This document shows positions 21,695 to 30,507 of a stretch of DNA of 35,749 nucleotides, piece after piece. A program made the translations under genes and the position numbers. Location: NCBI GenBank assembly GCA_025361865.1, contig JANYJH010000292.1, positions 1 through 35,749 on the forward strand, given 5' to 3'. Source of the DNA: Phragmitibacter sp. (GTDB lineage Bacteria > Verrucomicrobiota > Verrucomicrobiia > Verrucomicrobiales > Verrucomicrobiaceae). The notes under the pieces were generated by a model. That model did no database searches. It saw only the letters and a program-made list of their open reading frames with translations, and was not told the origin of the DNA. Each line of letters begins with the position of its first letter. Position 1 is the first letter of the stretch.

Positions 21695-23449
21695 ATGTCC
21701 CTTATTCTCCAAGCAGCTTCTCATTGTCCCGGTGCTGATCTGGAAAAGGTGGTAACCATCGAGCGCGAGGCCTCGCTGGCAGGCCTCAGAGTGGTGGATG
21801 ATCTGCTGGACCGCGCCTCACTGGATGAAGGTCTTTTTCTAAGTGGACTGGCGGGTGAAATGGGCTGGGACTGGCTTCCGGCACTGGCTCCAGATTCAGA
21901 CAGTTCCTCAGAATTGAAGCAGGTCTGTCCGGCGCGTCTTGCGCTGCGTCATCGTTTGCTGCCCCTGAGTTTTGAGCGGCCCACCCTCAAGAAAACTAAG
22001 GGCAAGAAAACAGAAAAAGTCGATGAAGAGAAACCGGATGTGCTGGTCATGGCCTGCTATGATCCCTTTGATCTGCTGGCCAGACAAGCCGTCGCCCGAA
22101 GCGTGCCGCGCCGCATCCGCTGGTGCATGGCTCCGCGCACAGAGCTGCTCCGCGCCATTCAGGGTTTCTACGGCGTCGGTGCGGATACGTTTGAAGACAT
22201 TCTGAAGAATCGCGCGGCGGACTTTGACGATGCGCATCTTCGGGATGAAGCGAACATCATTGATGCGGATGATGCGGAAGCGTCCGTCGTTAAATTCGTA
22301 AATCAGATCATTCGCGAAGGTCTCGCGCAACGGGCCACGGACATCCACATTGAGCCCGTTCACGACAACCTCCGCATCCGTTACCGCATTGATGGCCAGC
22401 TCCTCGAAGTGCCGGTCCCCGAGAACATCCGCGAGCTTCAATCCTCCGTGCTAGCCCGCGTGAAAGTGATGGCGAAGCTGGACATCGCGGAGAAGCGACT
22501 GCCGCAGGATGGTCGTATCAATCTCAAGCTGGACAATCAAAGCATCGACGTTCGTGTGGCCACCATTCCCAGTGTGGAAGGGGAGAGCATCAGCCTGCGT
22601 TTGCTCGGTCAGGAGCGCTTCACGCTCGACCGTCTCGGACTGACGCCAGACTATCGCGCGAAGATTGATCTGTTGCTTGCGAAGCCGAACGGCATCGTCC
22701 TCGTCACCGGCCCCACGGGAAGCGGAAAGAGCACCACGCTTTACACTTTTCTGTCTTCTTTGAACACGATTCATCGCCGGATTGTGACCATCGAAGACCC
22801 GGTCGAACACAAGCTCTCAGGCGTCGTGCAAATCGCAGTCAAACCGGAGATCAACCTCACCTTCGCGAGTGGTCTGCGCAGTATTTTGCGTGGTGATCCA
22901 AACGTGGTGATGATCGGAGAAATACGCGATCTTGAGACTGCGGAGATCGCGGTCAGAGCCTCGCTCACGGGTCACTTGGTATTCTCGACGCTACACACGA
23001 ATGACTCCATCGGCGGCATCACCCGTTTGGTGGAAATGGGGGTGGAACCTTTTTTAGTGGCTTCCTCAGTGCGCGCTTTCTTGGCTCAGCGTCTGGTGCG
23101 TTCGCTGTGCCCGCATTGCCGTCAGTTGGCCCATTACAGTAGGGATCAGCTCAAGGCGTGCGGCTTCATTGAAGGCGTAGGCAAGGACATCTACACCACG
23201 GCTCCGACAGGCTGCAGCGCTTGCCGGAACACAGGCTATCACGGACGGATGGCCATCTATGAAATCGCACTGGTTTCAAACGGGATGCAAGACCTCATCT
23301 CCCGCAAGGCCAGCGCGAATGAGATGCTGCGCTTTGCCCGTAAAGAGGGCTTTATCTCCCTCCGTGAATACGGGTGGAGAAAGGTGCTGGAAGGCGCGAC
23401 GACCCTGGAGGAAGTCATGCGCGTGACCAGTGAAGATTTCTTGGAGTAA
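21695..23449 (+). CDS. gspE: Type II secretion ATPase GspE
   Basis: A 584-aa AAA-type ATPase that powers pseudopilus assembly from the cytosolic face. An N-terminal GspE domain (~1-170, with a Lys/Glu-rich insert LKKTKGKKTEKVDEEK) precedes the catalytic part: AQRATDIHIEP, Walker A GPTGSGKS at 339-346, the Asp box VTIEDPVEH, Walker B MIGEIRD, the His box GHLVFSTLHTND, and a zinc tetracysteine CPHC (472, 475) plus CSAC (507, 510). All key residues are present. The closely related PilB cannot be fully excluded, but the pseudopilin genes downstream favour type II secretion. It ends 6 bp before gspF, with a GGAG for that gene just before the stop. Confidence 0.93.
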   Translation: MSLILQAASHCPGADLEKVVTIEREASLAGLRVVDDLLDRASLDEGLFLSGLAGEMGWDWLPALAPDSDSSSELKQVCPARLALRHRLLPLSFERPTLKKTKGKKTEKVDEEKPDVLVMACYDPFDLLARQAVARSVPRRIRWCMAPRTELLRAIQGFYGVGADTFEDILKNRAADFDDAHLRDEANIIDADDAEASVVKFVNQIIREGLAQRATDIHIEPVHDNLRIRYRIDGQLLEVPVPENIRELQSSVLARVKVMAKLDIAEKRLPQDGRINLKLDNQSIDVRVATIPSVEGESISLRLLGQERFTLDRLGLTPDYRAKIDLLLAKPNGIVLVTGPTGSGKSTTLYTFLSSLNTIHRRIVTIEDPVEHKLSGVVQIAVKPEINLTFASGLRSILRGDPNVVMIGEIRDLETAEIAVRASLTGHLVFSTLHTNDSIGGITRLVEMGVEPFLVASSVRAFLAQRLVRSLCPHCRQLAHYSRDQLKACGFIEGVGKDIYTTAPTGCSACRNTGYHGRMAIYEIALVSNGMQDLISRKASANEMLRFARKEGFISLREYGWRKVLEGATTLEEVMRVTSEDFLE

Positions 23450-23455
23450 GCTGTC

Positions 23456-24718
23456 ATGCCTGCCTTTACCTACGAAGCGATCAATGCTAGCGGCCAGCGG
23501 AGCAATGGCACGCTGGAGGCGATGGATCGCGGTGAAGCCATTCGCAAGCTGACGCGGCGTGGTTTGCAGCCGCACTCGATTCAAGAGGATAAGGCGAAGC
23601 CCGCCAGCAATGGGAAGAAAGATGCGCCGACGGCTGTGGCGAAGGTGGCTCCCATTGCTGGAAGTGGCACGGAGCGAATCACCCTCACTCGTGCGCAAGT
23701 GATCCAGTTCACGGAAGAATTAACTGATCTACTGACCGCTGGGCTTCAGCTTGAATCCGCTCTTCACGCGATGGAGAACCGCAGTTCATCCGTGCTTCAA
23801 GTCGTAAGCCAACGGCTGCGCGAGCGCGTCAGGGACGGCGTTCCCTTCTCTGCGGCGCTGACATCAGTATCGCTGAGCTTCGGCGAACTCTACTCAAACC
23901 TCGTGGCCGCAGGGGAAGCAAGTGGTTCTCTGACTTCGATCCTGAACCGTCAGGGCCTCTATCTGAACTCTATGGAGGAGCTTCGTGCGAAGGTCACTTC
24001 TGCGCTGATCTATCCTGCGTTCATTATCTTTTCGGGCATTGCGCTCGCCATTGTCTTCCTGACTTATCTTCTGCCGAAGCTTGTCGGATTGATCAAGAAC
24101 ACGGGCGGGAAGATGCCAGGCATAGCGGTGGTCTTGCTCGGAGTGAGCGACTTCTTGAAGACGTGGTGGTGGGCTCTAGGCATCGCGATGGTGCTTCTCA
24201 TCTGGGGCATCCAAGTCTTCCTCAGTGACATGGAGCGCCGGAAATGGTGGCACGGGAAAATGCTCAATCTGCCCGTCTATGGCCCCTTGTTGCGCACCCG
24301 GTTTGAAGTGCAATTTCTGGAGACCTTGGGCAATCTTCTCACCAATGGACTTCCGCTTCATCGCGGTCTGGAACTGGTTCGTAAGACCACGATGAATTTG
24401 TATCTGCGGGAGAAATTGGAGATCGTCGAAACGCAAGTGGCCGATGGAAGCTCGCTGTCCCGCACGATGGAGAAGCTGGACATCGCGCGGCCCTTGGTCG
24501 TCGATATGATCAGGGTGGGGGAGCAGACGGGGCAGATGTCCGAGGCTCTGCGTAAAGCCGCCGAACGCTTTGACCGTCAGCTTTCCAAAGTCATTGATCA
24601 GGCCACCGCGATGCTTCAACCCATCATCATCATTCTCATGGCCGGCATGGTCGGCATCATGGCCTGGATGATGATCAGCGTCGTTTACTCAACGCTGGAG
24701 AACTTGCGCCGCCATTAG
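23456..24718 (+). CDS. gspF: Type II secretion inner-membrane protein GspF
   Basis: A 420-aa platform protein. It starts PAFTYEAINASGQRSNGTLEAMD, the usual GspF opening, and contains the two repeated cytoplasmic helical domains (~75-200 and ~275-395) with VAAGEASGSL and IRVGEQTGQMSEAL, each followed by membrane segments (FIIFSGIALAIVFLTYLLPK, WWALGIAMVLLIWGIQVFL and the final IIIILMAGMVGIMAWMMISV). It anchors the ATPase and extends the pseudopilus. A GGAG 9 bases upstream of the ATG is one of the few good ribosome-binding sites in the window, suggesting coupling with gspE. Confidence 0.93.
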   Translation: MPAFTYEAINASGQRSNGTLEAMDRGEAIRKLTRRGLQPHSIQEDKAKPASNGKKDAPTAVAKVAPIAGSGTERITLTRAQVIQFTEELTDLLTAGLQLESALHAMENRSSSVLQVVSQRLRERVRDGVPFSAALTSVSLSFGELYSNLVAAGEASGSLTSILNRQGLYLNSMEELRAKVTSALIYPAFIIFSGIALAIVFLTYLLPKLVGLIKNTGGKMPGIAVVLLGVSDFLKTWWWALGIAMVLLIWGIQVFLSDMERRKWWHGKMLNLPVYGPLLRTRFEVQFLETLGNLLTNGLPLHRGLELVRKTTMNLYLREKLEIVETQVADGSSLSRTMEKLDIARPLVVDMIRVGEQTGQMSEALRKAAERFDRQLSKVIDQATAMLQPIIIILMAGMVGIMAWMMISVVYSTLENLRRH

Positions 24719-24739
24719 AAAATCAGTAAGATTACCCTC

Positions 24740-25171
24740 ATGAAAATCCCCCTCATCAAACGCAGACTCAAGGCTGGTTACACGCTCATGGAAATGATGC
24801 TCGTGTTGTTCATCATCGCGCTCATCCTCGGTGGCGGCGTCTATCTCATGCAAAACGTGGGTCAGGATGCGGAGATCTCTAAGGCCCAGGCGGACGTGAA
24901 GACTTGGGAGACGAACCTCATCCGTTACAAGACCAAGAACCTGATGTTCCCCACACAGCAGCAGGGCTTGCAAGCAATGGTCACGAAGCCCTCCGGTGAT
25001 CCCGCACCAAGGCCTTGGGTGCAGCTCTCCAAGCCCGAAGCGCTCAATGATCCGTGGGGTCACAAGTATCAATATCGCAATCCCGGCAAACACAATCCTT
25101 CCAGCTACGATGTCTTTTCCTTCGGCCCGGATGGTCAGGAAGGCACTGCTGATGATGTAGGAAATTGGTAG
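24740..25171 (+). CDS. gspG: Major pseudopilin GspG
   Basis: A 143-aa prepilin. The leader MKIPLIKRRLKAG ends at the cleavage site G/YTLME, a variant of the usual G/FTLIE, with Glu5 kept, then the helix MMLVLFIIALILGGGVYLM. The C-terminal globular part has NDPWGHKYQYRNPG and the family's calcium loop (SFGPDGQEGTADDVGNW), as expected for GspG at ~140 aa. It is the fibre subunit pushed by GspE and GspF. The ATG has no Shine-Dalgarno sequence. Immediately downstream comes a long inverted repeat. Confidence 0.94.
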   Translation: MKIPLIKRRLKAGYTLMEMMLVLFIIALILGGGVYLMQNVGQDAEISKAQADVKTWETNLIRYKTKNLMFPTQQQGLQAMVTKPSGDPAPRPWVQLSKPEALNDPWGHKYQYRNPGKHNPSSYDVFSFGPDGQEGTADDVGNW

Positions 25172-25183
25172 GCGGGGTTGAGG

Positions 25184-25333
25184 TTGAAATGATGAATCGT
25201 TGAAGTGTTGAAATGGTTGAGCCGGAGATGTGGTCTGGTTGTTATTAGAGGAACAAAAGCCATGCACCGCCGACCTCACACTTCCGTGAACAAGCCCAGA
25301 TCATTTCAACATTTCAACGCTTCAACATTTCAA
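25184..25333. repeat. 32-bp inverted repeat of 8-mer units around the gspH start
   Basis: Arm 1 (25184-25215) and arm 2 (25302-25333) are reverse complements at 29 of 32 positions. Each arm is itself four degenerate copies of an octamer, TTGAAATG in arm 1 and CATTTCAA in arm 2. The 86-nt loop contains GAGG (about 25248) and the ATG (25262) of gspH. Arm 2 lies inside the gspH leader peptide and encodes the residues FQHFNASTFQ. Confidence 0.85.
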
Positions 25334-25840
25334 CTCTTAAGCCCGCCTCCAGCAGGTTTCACACTGCTAGAGCTGGTCATGGTGCTCTTCATCATGGCCT
25401 TGTTCCTCGGGATCGCCTCGTTCAGCTTTCAGGGCATCGATGCGGAGGAAGCTCTTCGCAAGCCTGCCAGTGAACTCCAAAAGATGGCTCGCGATGCCGT
25501 GCGGCGCGCGGGCATGTATGAGCAGACTCAGACCATCGAGTTTACGAAAACAGGTTTTGCCATGCGCTTTGCCAAAGACCCAGCGGACATCAAAAAGGGC
25601 GAGGAAAATCAGCTCTGGCTTCATCAGGTCAAAGTCCCCGTGAACATGAAACTCTCCATCCAACGCTGGGGCAGCACCAAGTGGCAAGCCGCCACCGGCC
25701 AGCGCTGGGTCATGCTGTCGAGCGGACTTTGCGAGCCGCTGACTGTGCGCATGGAGCTGGGAAATTCCTATTTGGAGATGCACTTCAACCCGCTGACGGG
25801 TGGGGTTCAGGATGAAATCCTCAGCGCTGCCTCCCCATGA
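25262..25840 (+). CDS. gspH: Minor pseudopilin GspH
   Basis: A 192-aa prepilin. The ATG at 25262, with GAGGAAC upstream, is the best start; a GTG at 25205 lies within the first repeat arm. The leader is unusually long (~32 residues before the cleavage site PPPAG/FTLLE), and part of it, FQHFNASTFQ, is encoded by an octamer repeat. Helix FTLLELVMVLFIMALFLGIA is followed by ELQKMARDAVRRAGMYEQTQ and a beta domain typical of GspH/FimT. Without the repeat insert the leader would be normal, so the repeat seems to have invaded or built up in the 5' end. The stop overlaps the gspI start (ATGA). Confidence 0.85.
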   Translation: MHRRPHTSVNKPRSFQHFNASTFQLLSPPPAGFTLLELVMVLFIMALFLGIASFSFQGIDAEEALRKPASELQKMARDAVRRAGMYEQTQTIEFTKTGFAMRFAKDPADIKKGEENQLWLHQVKVPVNMKLSIQRWGSTKWQAATGQRWVMLSSGLCEPLTVRMELGNSYLEMHFNPLTGGVQDEILSAASP

Positions 25841-26262
25841 AATACCATCGTCACGAAGTCGGTTTTACGTTGCTCGAAGCGCTTCTAGCGCTGTTCGTTT
25901 TCAGCGTGGCGGTGCTCGCTTTGGTAGAGACGATCAATACGATGGGACTCGCGTCCACTGAGGCCCGGCAACAAAGGGAGATCGTATCCAGGATCGAATC
26001 CCTCATGCTGGAGGCGACCCGAAAGCAAACGGCCCAGCAAACGCAAGAACAACAGAAGGGCTTTGATCGCACCGTGAAGGAAGCGGGCGTGGCGTATCAT
26101 CTCAAAATGGCACCGCTGGAGTTGAGGAATCAGGACGATCAGCCGCTCACTGGCCTCTTCTCGCTCAAAGCCACCGCCTCATGGAAGGACGGCGGTCAGG
26201 AGCAACAGATGACCGTGGAGACTTGGGTGTATCCGCCCCTGTTCGCGCCCATTAATTATTGA
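25837..26262 (+). CDS. gspI: Minor pseudopilin GspI
   Basis: A 141-aa prepilin that starts inside the gspH stop codon (ATGA), so translation is probably coupled. Leader MKYHRHEVG is cleaved before FTLLEALLALFVFSVAVLALVE, the GspI-type helix ('LLEVLVALAIFA' in the family). The remainder is a small domain with a Gln-rich helix (QTAQQTQEQQK). In known systems GspI joins GspJ and GspK as the tip of the pseudopilus; gspK is not seen here. It is followed 3 bp later by gspJ. Confidence 0.88.
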   Translation: MKYHRHEVGFTLLEALLALFVFSVAVLALVETINTMGLASTEARQQREIVSRIESLMLEATRKQTAQQTQEQQKGFDRTVKEAGVAYHLKMAPLELRNQDDQPLTGLFSLKATASWKDGGQEQQMTVETWVYPPLFAPINY

Positions 26263-26265
26263 AGC

Positions 26266-27081
26266 ATGAGAACCGTCTTCATGAACAAGCGCATCACTCC
26301 GAGAGGCTTTACGCTCTTGGAAATCATGATGGCCATGATGATCGTATCGCTGCTTTTAGTCGCGGTTTTTGGCATTGTGGGCGGGACCACGCAGATGGCG
26401 TCGGAGTTGGAACATGAGCAGGAGAAGGACGCTCAGACGCATAGCTTTGCACAGTTTTGCGAGCGGACGTTTCGCTCTCTTCCTGGCGGAGGAGCCGTGC
26501 GACTTCGTGTGAAACAAAACGGGAATCATTACTTGAGCGAGATAGGCTTGAAGAGCGCTCCGTCCCCTTTCCTGGGAACCGTGGGAGCTGGGAATGGACT
26601 GACGCTGCTTCAGACGGAAGAGACTCCGGACGGCTATTTGCGAGTCGTGGTGAAGTATCTCGGCCCCAAAGAAGCGCGCGCTTTTGAAAACGGAGATGCC
26701 GCTGCATCAGGCACTCAACAACGGCTCGTGCTGATGGAAAACATCGCCAAGTGTGAATGGAAATTCTTCAATCCGCGCACGGAGGAATGGGAAACCGTAT
26801 GGAATGAAAAAGTGAAGTTTGATTTTCCGCTTCCGAATGATGAACTGGGTGGCGGTCAGACTCCTAGCGATCGTAATGGCTTGGTCCACACCGGAATCGG
26901 AACCTTTCAGCTTGCGCCACCACTGAGGGCCGGTTTGATCTCGCTCGATCTCATCTCAGGAGGTGAGGCTCCCAGACATTTCATCTTCTGGATGCCGCCC
27001 GCTCAGCCGCCTCAGCAACAAGCGGGTCCATCACCTGCGGCCCCACCGAATGCGCCGCCGCCAGTTCCGGTTAGTAGGTAA
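26266..27081 (+). CDS. gspJ: Minor pseudopilin GspJ
   Basis: A 271-aa prepilin. Leader MRTVFMNKRITPRG (a second ATG at 26281 would shorten it) precedes FTLLEIMMAMMIVSLLLVAVFG. The periplasmic domain contains LVLMENIAKCEWKFFNPRTE and the EWETVWNEKVKF segment usual in GspJ. The last ~35 residues are Pro/Gln/Ala-rich (PPAQPPQQQ, AAPPNAPPPVPV), an addition not common in the family. The operon stops here: no gspK, L, M, C, D or prepilin peptidase follows, and a convergent protease gene begins 7 bp later with no clear terminator between. Confidence 0.87.
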   Translation: MRTVFMNKRITPRGFTLLEIMMAMMIVSLLLVAVFGIVGGTTQMASELEHEQEKDAQTHSFAQFCERTFRSLPGGGAVRLRVKQNGNHYLSEIGLKSAPSPFLGTVGAGNGLTLLQTEETPDGYLRVVVKYLGPKEARAFENGDAAASGTQQRLVLMENIAKCEWKFFNPRTEEWETVWNEKVKFDFPLPNDELGGGQTPSDRNGLVHTGIGTFQLAPPLRAGLISLDLISGGEAPRHFIFWMPPAQPPQQQAGPSPAAPPNAPPPVPVSR

Positions 27082-27088
27082 TTGGCTA

Positions 27089-29803
27089 CTACTTCAGTGT
27101 CCCCGCCTTTACGGTGACGAGCTTCGCGGGATCAAGATGCTTCTTCACCGCAGCATTGGTTTCCTCCAGCGTGAGTGCGTTGATCTTCGCAGGAAAGTCA
27201 TCCAGCCACTTCATTTCAACGCCTCGTTCTGCGCAGCGTAGGATTTGTTTGGCTAAGCCTTCCGTCGTTTCCAGACTGACCGCGAACTGACCTACGGCTG
27301 CGCTTTTCCGGTAGGCTAACTCATCGGCATTGAGACCGTCCTGCCACCAGGAATGAATCTCCCGCAGCGTGCTGGCGATGCCTTGATTCAGCATCGTGGG
27401 CGCGAAGCTTCCGGCCACCTGCCACGTCCCCGCACGGAACGTGTCATCCTCCAACGAAGAGCTGATATGATAAGTGAGTCCTTCACGATCCCGCACGTTC
27501 CCGACGAGTCGGCTGGTGAAGCCGTGGCCGAGAACTTCCGTGGCGATCCGTAGGGCGAGCCAATCTGGATCAGTTGAGCTGACGCCGCTGGTCTGGCCAA
27601 AGATGACGCTGATGCTGGACTTGTCCGGCATGGGAACGAGACACTCATTCGCGGCGGTGGGTGCGGCGGCTGATGGCGTGACAACGCTGACGGATTGGGG
27701 CTTCCAGCCTCCAAAGGCTTTTACGACTTCCGCTTTGAACGTAGCAGGATGGACATCACCCACGGCCACAAGATGGAGTCCGTTCGGCCCGTAGTGGGCG
27801 GTGTGGAAAGCCCGAATGTCAGTGAGCTTCGCTTTCTCAATGCCTGCCACCAACTCAGGCGCAGTCGCATTGTGAGAAGGATGATCCACAGGGAAGACGG
27901 CTCGCGAGAAGGCGACTGCCGCTTGCGCATCCGGGTCTTCAAGCGTCTGCTGAATCTCACTGGCCAGGCGCTTCTTCACCTTGGTTAGTTCCGTGCTGGC
28001 AAAGGCTGGTGTGCGTAGCTGCTCGGCCAGTAAAGAGACGACCAAAGGCAAATCCGTGCTGAGACATTTCGCTGAAAATTCCAGCGTTTCCGAATGGACT
28101 TTGAAGTCGATGGTAGCTCCGACCTTCTCTAACAGGTCTGCGATGGCGAACTGGTCATGCTTCACGGTGCCTTGTTCTAAAAGGCCTGCCGTGAGGTGAG
28201 CAAGCGCGCGGTTCGCCGAGTAGCCTTCCCCAGCGGGCAGGCTTCCATGCAGATGAACGATGTTCTTTACGCCGGTGCGGCAGGCGAGAACGTCCATGCC
28301 TTCCACCTGATCTCTGATGATGCGCTCTGCAAAATGAGTGGGCTTCGTGGCCAGCAGCTCTTTCTGCGGAGCCTTGGCCGGAAGAACCTTTTTCGGTGGG
28401 AAAGGAGTGGAGTTCTGCTGAGTGGATGTGGGTTCGGCCTCTTCTGCTTCACCCGCACCAGTCGGCACGAACCACCCTGCGACGCTGTGCTTTTCGATGA
28501 AGTATTTCTTCGCGACCCGTTGCACCTCTTCAGCCGTCACGGCTTTCAGTTTATCATCCAGCGAGACGAATAGCGTCCAATCACCGACGGCGATGCACTC
28601 GTTGATTTCACTGGCCAGCTCAAAGGTGCCATCACGCGCGAAGGCTTGTTTGGCCAGCAATCCAGCCACGGCGGTCTGAATCTCGCTCGTCGTAACACCC
28701 TCTGTTTTGACCTTCTCGATTTCCGCAACGAGCTTCTTCTCCACGGTCTCATGCTTCACGCCCTGCATGACCTCCGCATCCATAATATGTAGCGATGGAT
28801 CACGATGAAAACCGGCTGAACCCACGATCTCAGTGGTGAGGTTCTTATCCGTCAAGGCACGGTAACAACGGCTCGTCTTGCCTGCGGTGAGAATGGCGCT
28901 CAACACCTCAATGGCGGGCCAATCAGGATGGCGCGCATCAGGGATTTTATGGGCGAGTGCGACGAGGCCCAGCTCGCCGCCGCTTTGCACCTTCACGCGA
29001 CGCTGACCCGTTTGCGCAGGCTCTTCCGTGTAGATTTCTGGGATGGGATTCGGGGCTTTTGGGATCGCTCCATAATGCTTCTTGATGGCGTTGAGCGCGT
29101 CGGTTGGATCAAAGTCACCGATCACCGTGACGGTCGCATTGTTGGGCCAATAGTAGGTGTCGTAGAAGGCGCGTAGCTTCTCAATCGGCACGCGCTCGAT
29201 GTCGCTTCGCCAGCCGATGGTGTCGTGATGATAAGGATGCGCGAGGAACGCGGAGGCCCATATTTCCTTGCTCAGCGCTTCCGTGGGATGGTTCTCACCC
29301 AGCTCGAACTCATTGCGCACGACGGTCATCTCAGGGCGGCGATCATCTTCACGCAACGCCAGATTTCTCATGCGGTCGGCTTCGATTTCGATGAGGAGTT
29401 GCAGTGCATTGGCAGGCACGGTGGCGAAGTAATTCGTGCGGTCCAGCCAGGTGGTCGCGTTCGTTTCCGCGCCCACCCGTTCGAGCACCTGATCAAAGCC
29501 TGTGCCAAGACTGCGATCATGGACGTGCGTGCCTTTGAACATGAGATGTTCCAGCAGATGCGTGGCTCCCGTGGTGCCGTTCACTTCATTGCGGGAACCC
29601 ACATGATATGTGACCATGAAGGTGGCTACGGGCGCTGATTTCTCCGGCAACAGCAGCACGGTGAGGCCGTTGGATTCGAGCCGATATTCCATGATGCCAC
29701 CCACGGTTTGCTGATACGTGAAGCCTTCCATAGACAGCGGATTTTCAGCGAGAACGACGGAATTGAGCATGGTCAAAGTGGTGCAAAAGGTGAGGAGATT
29801 CAT
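27089..29803 (-). CDS. M16-family zinc peptidase, two-domain
   Basis: A 904-aa exported peptidase (signal MNLLTFCTTLTMLNSVVLAE) of the insulinase/pitrilysin family. The inverted zinc motif HLLEH is at residues 82-86 and the third ligand is most likely E165 in VRNEFELGEN. Two M16 halves are present: the active one (~35-440) and an inactive half (~500-890) with IFGQTSGV...LRIATEVLGHGFTSRLVGNVRDREGLTYHISSS. It should degrade peptides in the periplasm. Its promoter region (29804-29950) contains a 15-bp palindrome at 29921. It is convergent with gspJ, and no functional link is evident. Confidence 0.92.
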   Translation of the reverse strand: MNLLTFCTTLTMLNSVVLAENPLSMEGFTYQQTVGGIMEYRLESNGLTVLLLPEKSAPVATFMVTYHVGSRNEVNGTTGATHLLEHLMFKGTHVHDRSLGTGFDQVLERVGAETNATTWLDRTNYFATVPANALQLLIEIEADRMRNLALREDDRRPEMTVVRNEFELGENHPTEALSKEIWASAFLAHPYHHDTIGWRSDIERVPIEKLRAFYDTYYWPNNATVTVIGDFDPTDALNAIKKHYGAIPKAPNPIPEIYTEEPAQTGQRRVKVQSGGELGLVALAHKIPDARHPDWPAIEVLSAILTAGKTSRCYRALTDKNLTTEIVGSAGFHRDPSLHIMDAEVMQGVKHETVEKKLVAEIEKVKTEGVTTSEIQTAVAGLLAKQAFARDGTFELASEINECIAVGDWTLFVSLDDKLKAVTAEEVQRVAKKYFIEKHSVAGWFVPTGAGEAEEAEPTSTQQNSTPFPPKKVLPAKAPQKELLATKPTHFAERIIRDQVEGMDVLACRTGVKNIVHLHGSLPAGEGYSANRALAHLTAGLLEQGTVKHDQFAIADLLEKVGATIDFKVHSETLEFSAKCLSTDLPLVVSLLAEQLRTPAFASTELTKVKKRLASEIQQTLEDPDAQAAVAFSRAVFPVDHPSHNATAPELVAGIEKAKLTDIRAFHTAHYGPNGLHLVAVGDVHPATFKAEVVKAFGGWKPQSVSVVTPSAAAPTAANECLVPMPDKSSISVIFGQTSGVSSTDPDWLALRIATEVLGHGFTSRLVGNVRDREGLTYHISSSLEDDTFRAGTWQVAGSFAPTMLNQGIASTLREIHSWWQDGLNADELAYRKSAAVGQFAVSLETTEGLAKQILRCAERGVEMKWLDDFPAKINALTLEETNAAVKKHLDPAKLVTVKAGTLK

Positions 29804-29920
29804 GGCGGTAAGAGCAGCCCTAAGTGTTTCAGCTCCGCATCAGGAACTGTCCTTGCAACCTTCATCACTGTTGCCTCATCGCGTCAACCCTGATGACTTG
29901 TTGGCATAGAGACTCAACGA

Positions 29921-29935
29921 TGGATCGTCGATCCA
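29921..29935. other. 15-bp perfect palindrome upstream of the M16 gene
   Basis: TGGATCG-T-CGATCCA, 118 bp before the M16 start. It could be an operator; nothing else supports this. Confidence 0.3.
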
Positions 29936-29957
29936 CTCGCTTCGCAAATGGCTTTGA

Positions 29958-30001
29958 TAAAAACAAAAAAGCAGTTCCAAAGGCTACCCTTTAGAACTGC
30001 T
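29958..30001 (-). terminator. Intrinsic terminator
   Basis: Read on the minus strand, AGCAGTTC pairs with GAACTGCT (8 bp), extended past one mismatch by five more pairs around a short loop, then TTTTTTGTTTTT. It lies 24 bp after the stop of the small secreted protein gene (30414-30025). Confidence 0.85.
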
Positions 30002-30024
30002 CGGATGCGCCAGGCGCTGGATGA

Positions 30025-30414
30025 TTACTTCTTAGGCTTCTCAGTCTTTTCGCCCTTTTGGTTCACGTCGAGGTGAAGAGAGTGGAGGACATTGCTGCCG
30101 TCTGCTGCTTTGGTGTAGGAGCCGCCGATCCATTGATCAACCTTCACATCGGAAGCTTTGGCCACTTCTTTGTGAGCCTTGTCTTTGGTGATTTTGGTTT
30201 CTGCGTTGATAACAAATTTGAGATCCGGTCCTTTCCCCTTCACGGTGAGCAGCGTGTCAGTGATGGATTCTACTTGTGCATAGAGGGGAGTGTATTTGTT
30301 CTTGCCCTTGGCTGGCTCGGTCTTGGTGGCGGGTTTTTCTTCCGCAGAGACGATGGATGGAACAGCGATGGTGAGCAGGGCCAGAAGGCTGAGTAGCTTG
30401 AATGTGGATTTCAT
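30025..30414 (-). CDS. Small secreted protein of unknown function
   Basis: A 129-aa exported protein (signal MKSTFKLLSLLALLTIAVPSIVSA). After a Lys/Pro/Thr-rich spacer (EEKPATKTEPAKGKNK) there is a compact beta domain: YAQVESITDTLLTVKGK, LKFVINAETKITKD, VKVDQWIGGSYTKAADGS, SLHLDV, with a lysine-rich end. The 'xVxxIdxxxLTVxGk...xxxNaeTkIxk...dvkvGqxV.G' pattern is that of small OB/DUF5666-like secreted domains (recollection). It has its own terminator and stands alone. Intergenic 30415-30507 holds nothing I recognise. Confidence 0.8.
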   Translation of the reverse strand: MKSTFKLLSLLALLTIAVPSIVSAEEKPATKTEPAKGKNKYTPLYAQVESITDTLLTVKGKGPDLKFVINAETKITKDKAHKEVAKASDVKVDQWIGGSYTKAADGSNVLHSLHLDVNQKGEKTEKPKK

Positions 30415-30507
30415 GATGGATGACGGATGAGTTTCAGTTTCTTTGACGGGATCACCATGCCACGGTCAGCCTGCCGATGACAATAGGTGTCTGACCTGAG
30501 TCGAGTA

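Noticed and set aside
29941-30001. tRNA or other small RNA from the strong hairpin
   Set aside because: The hairpin followed by a U-rich tract on the minus strand is fully explained as an intrinsic terminator.
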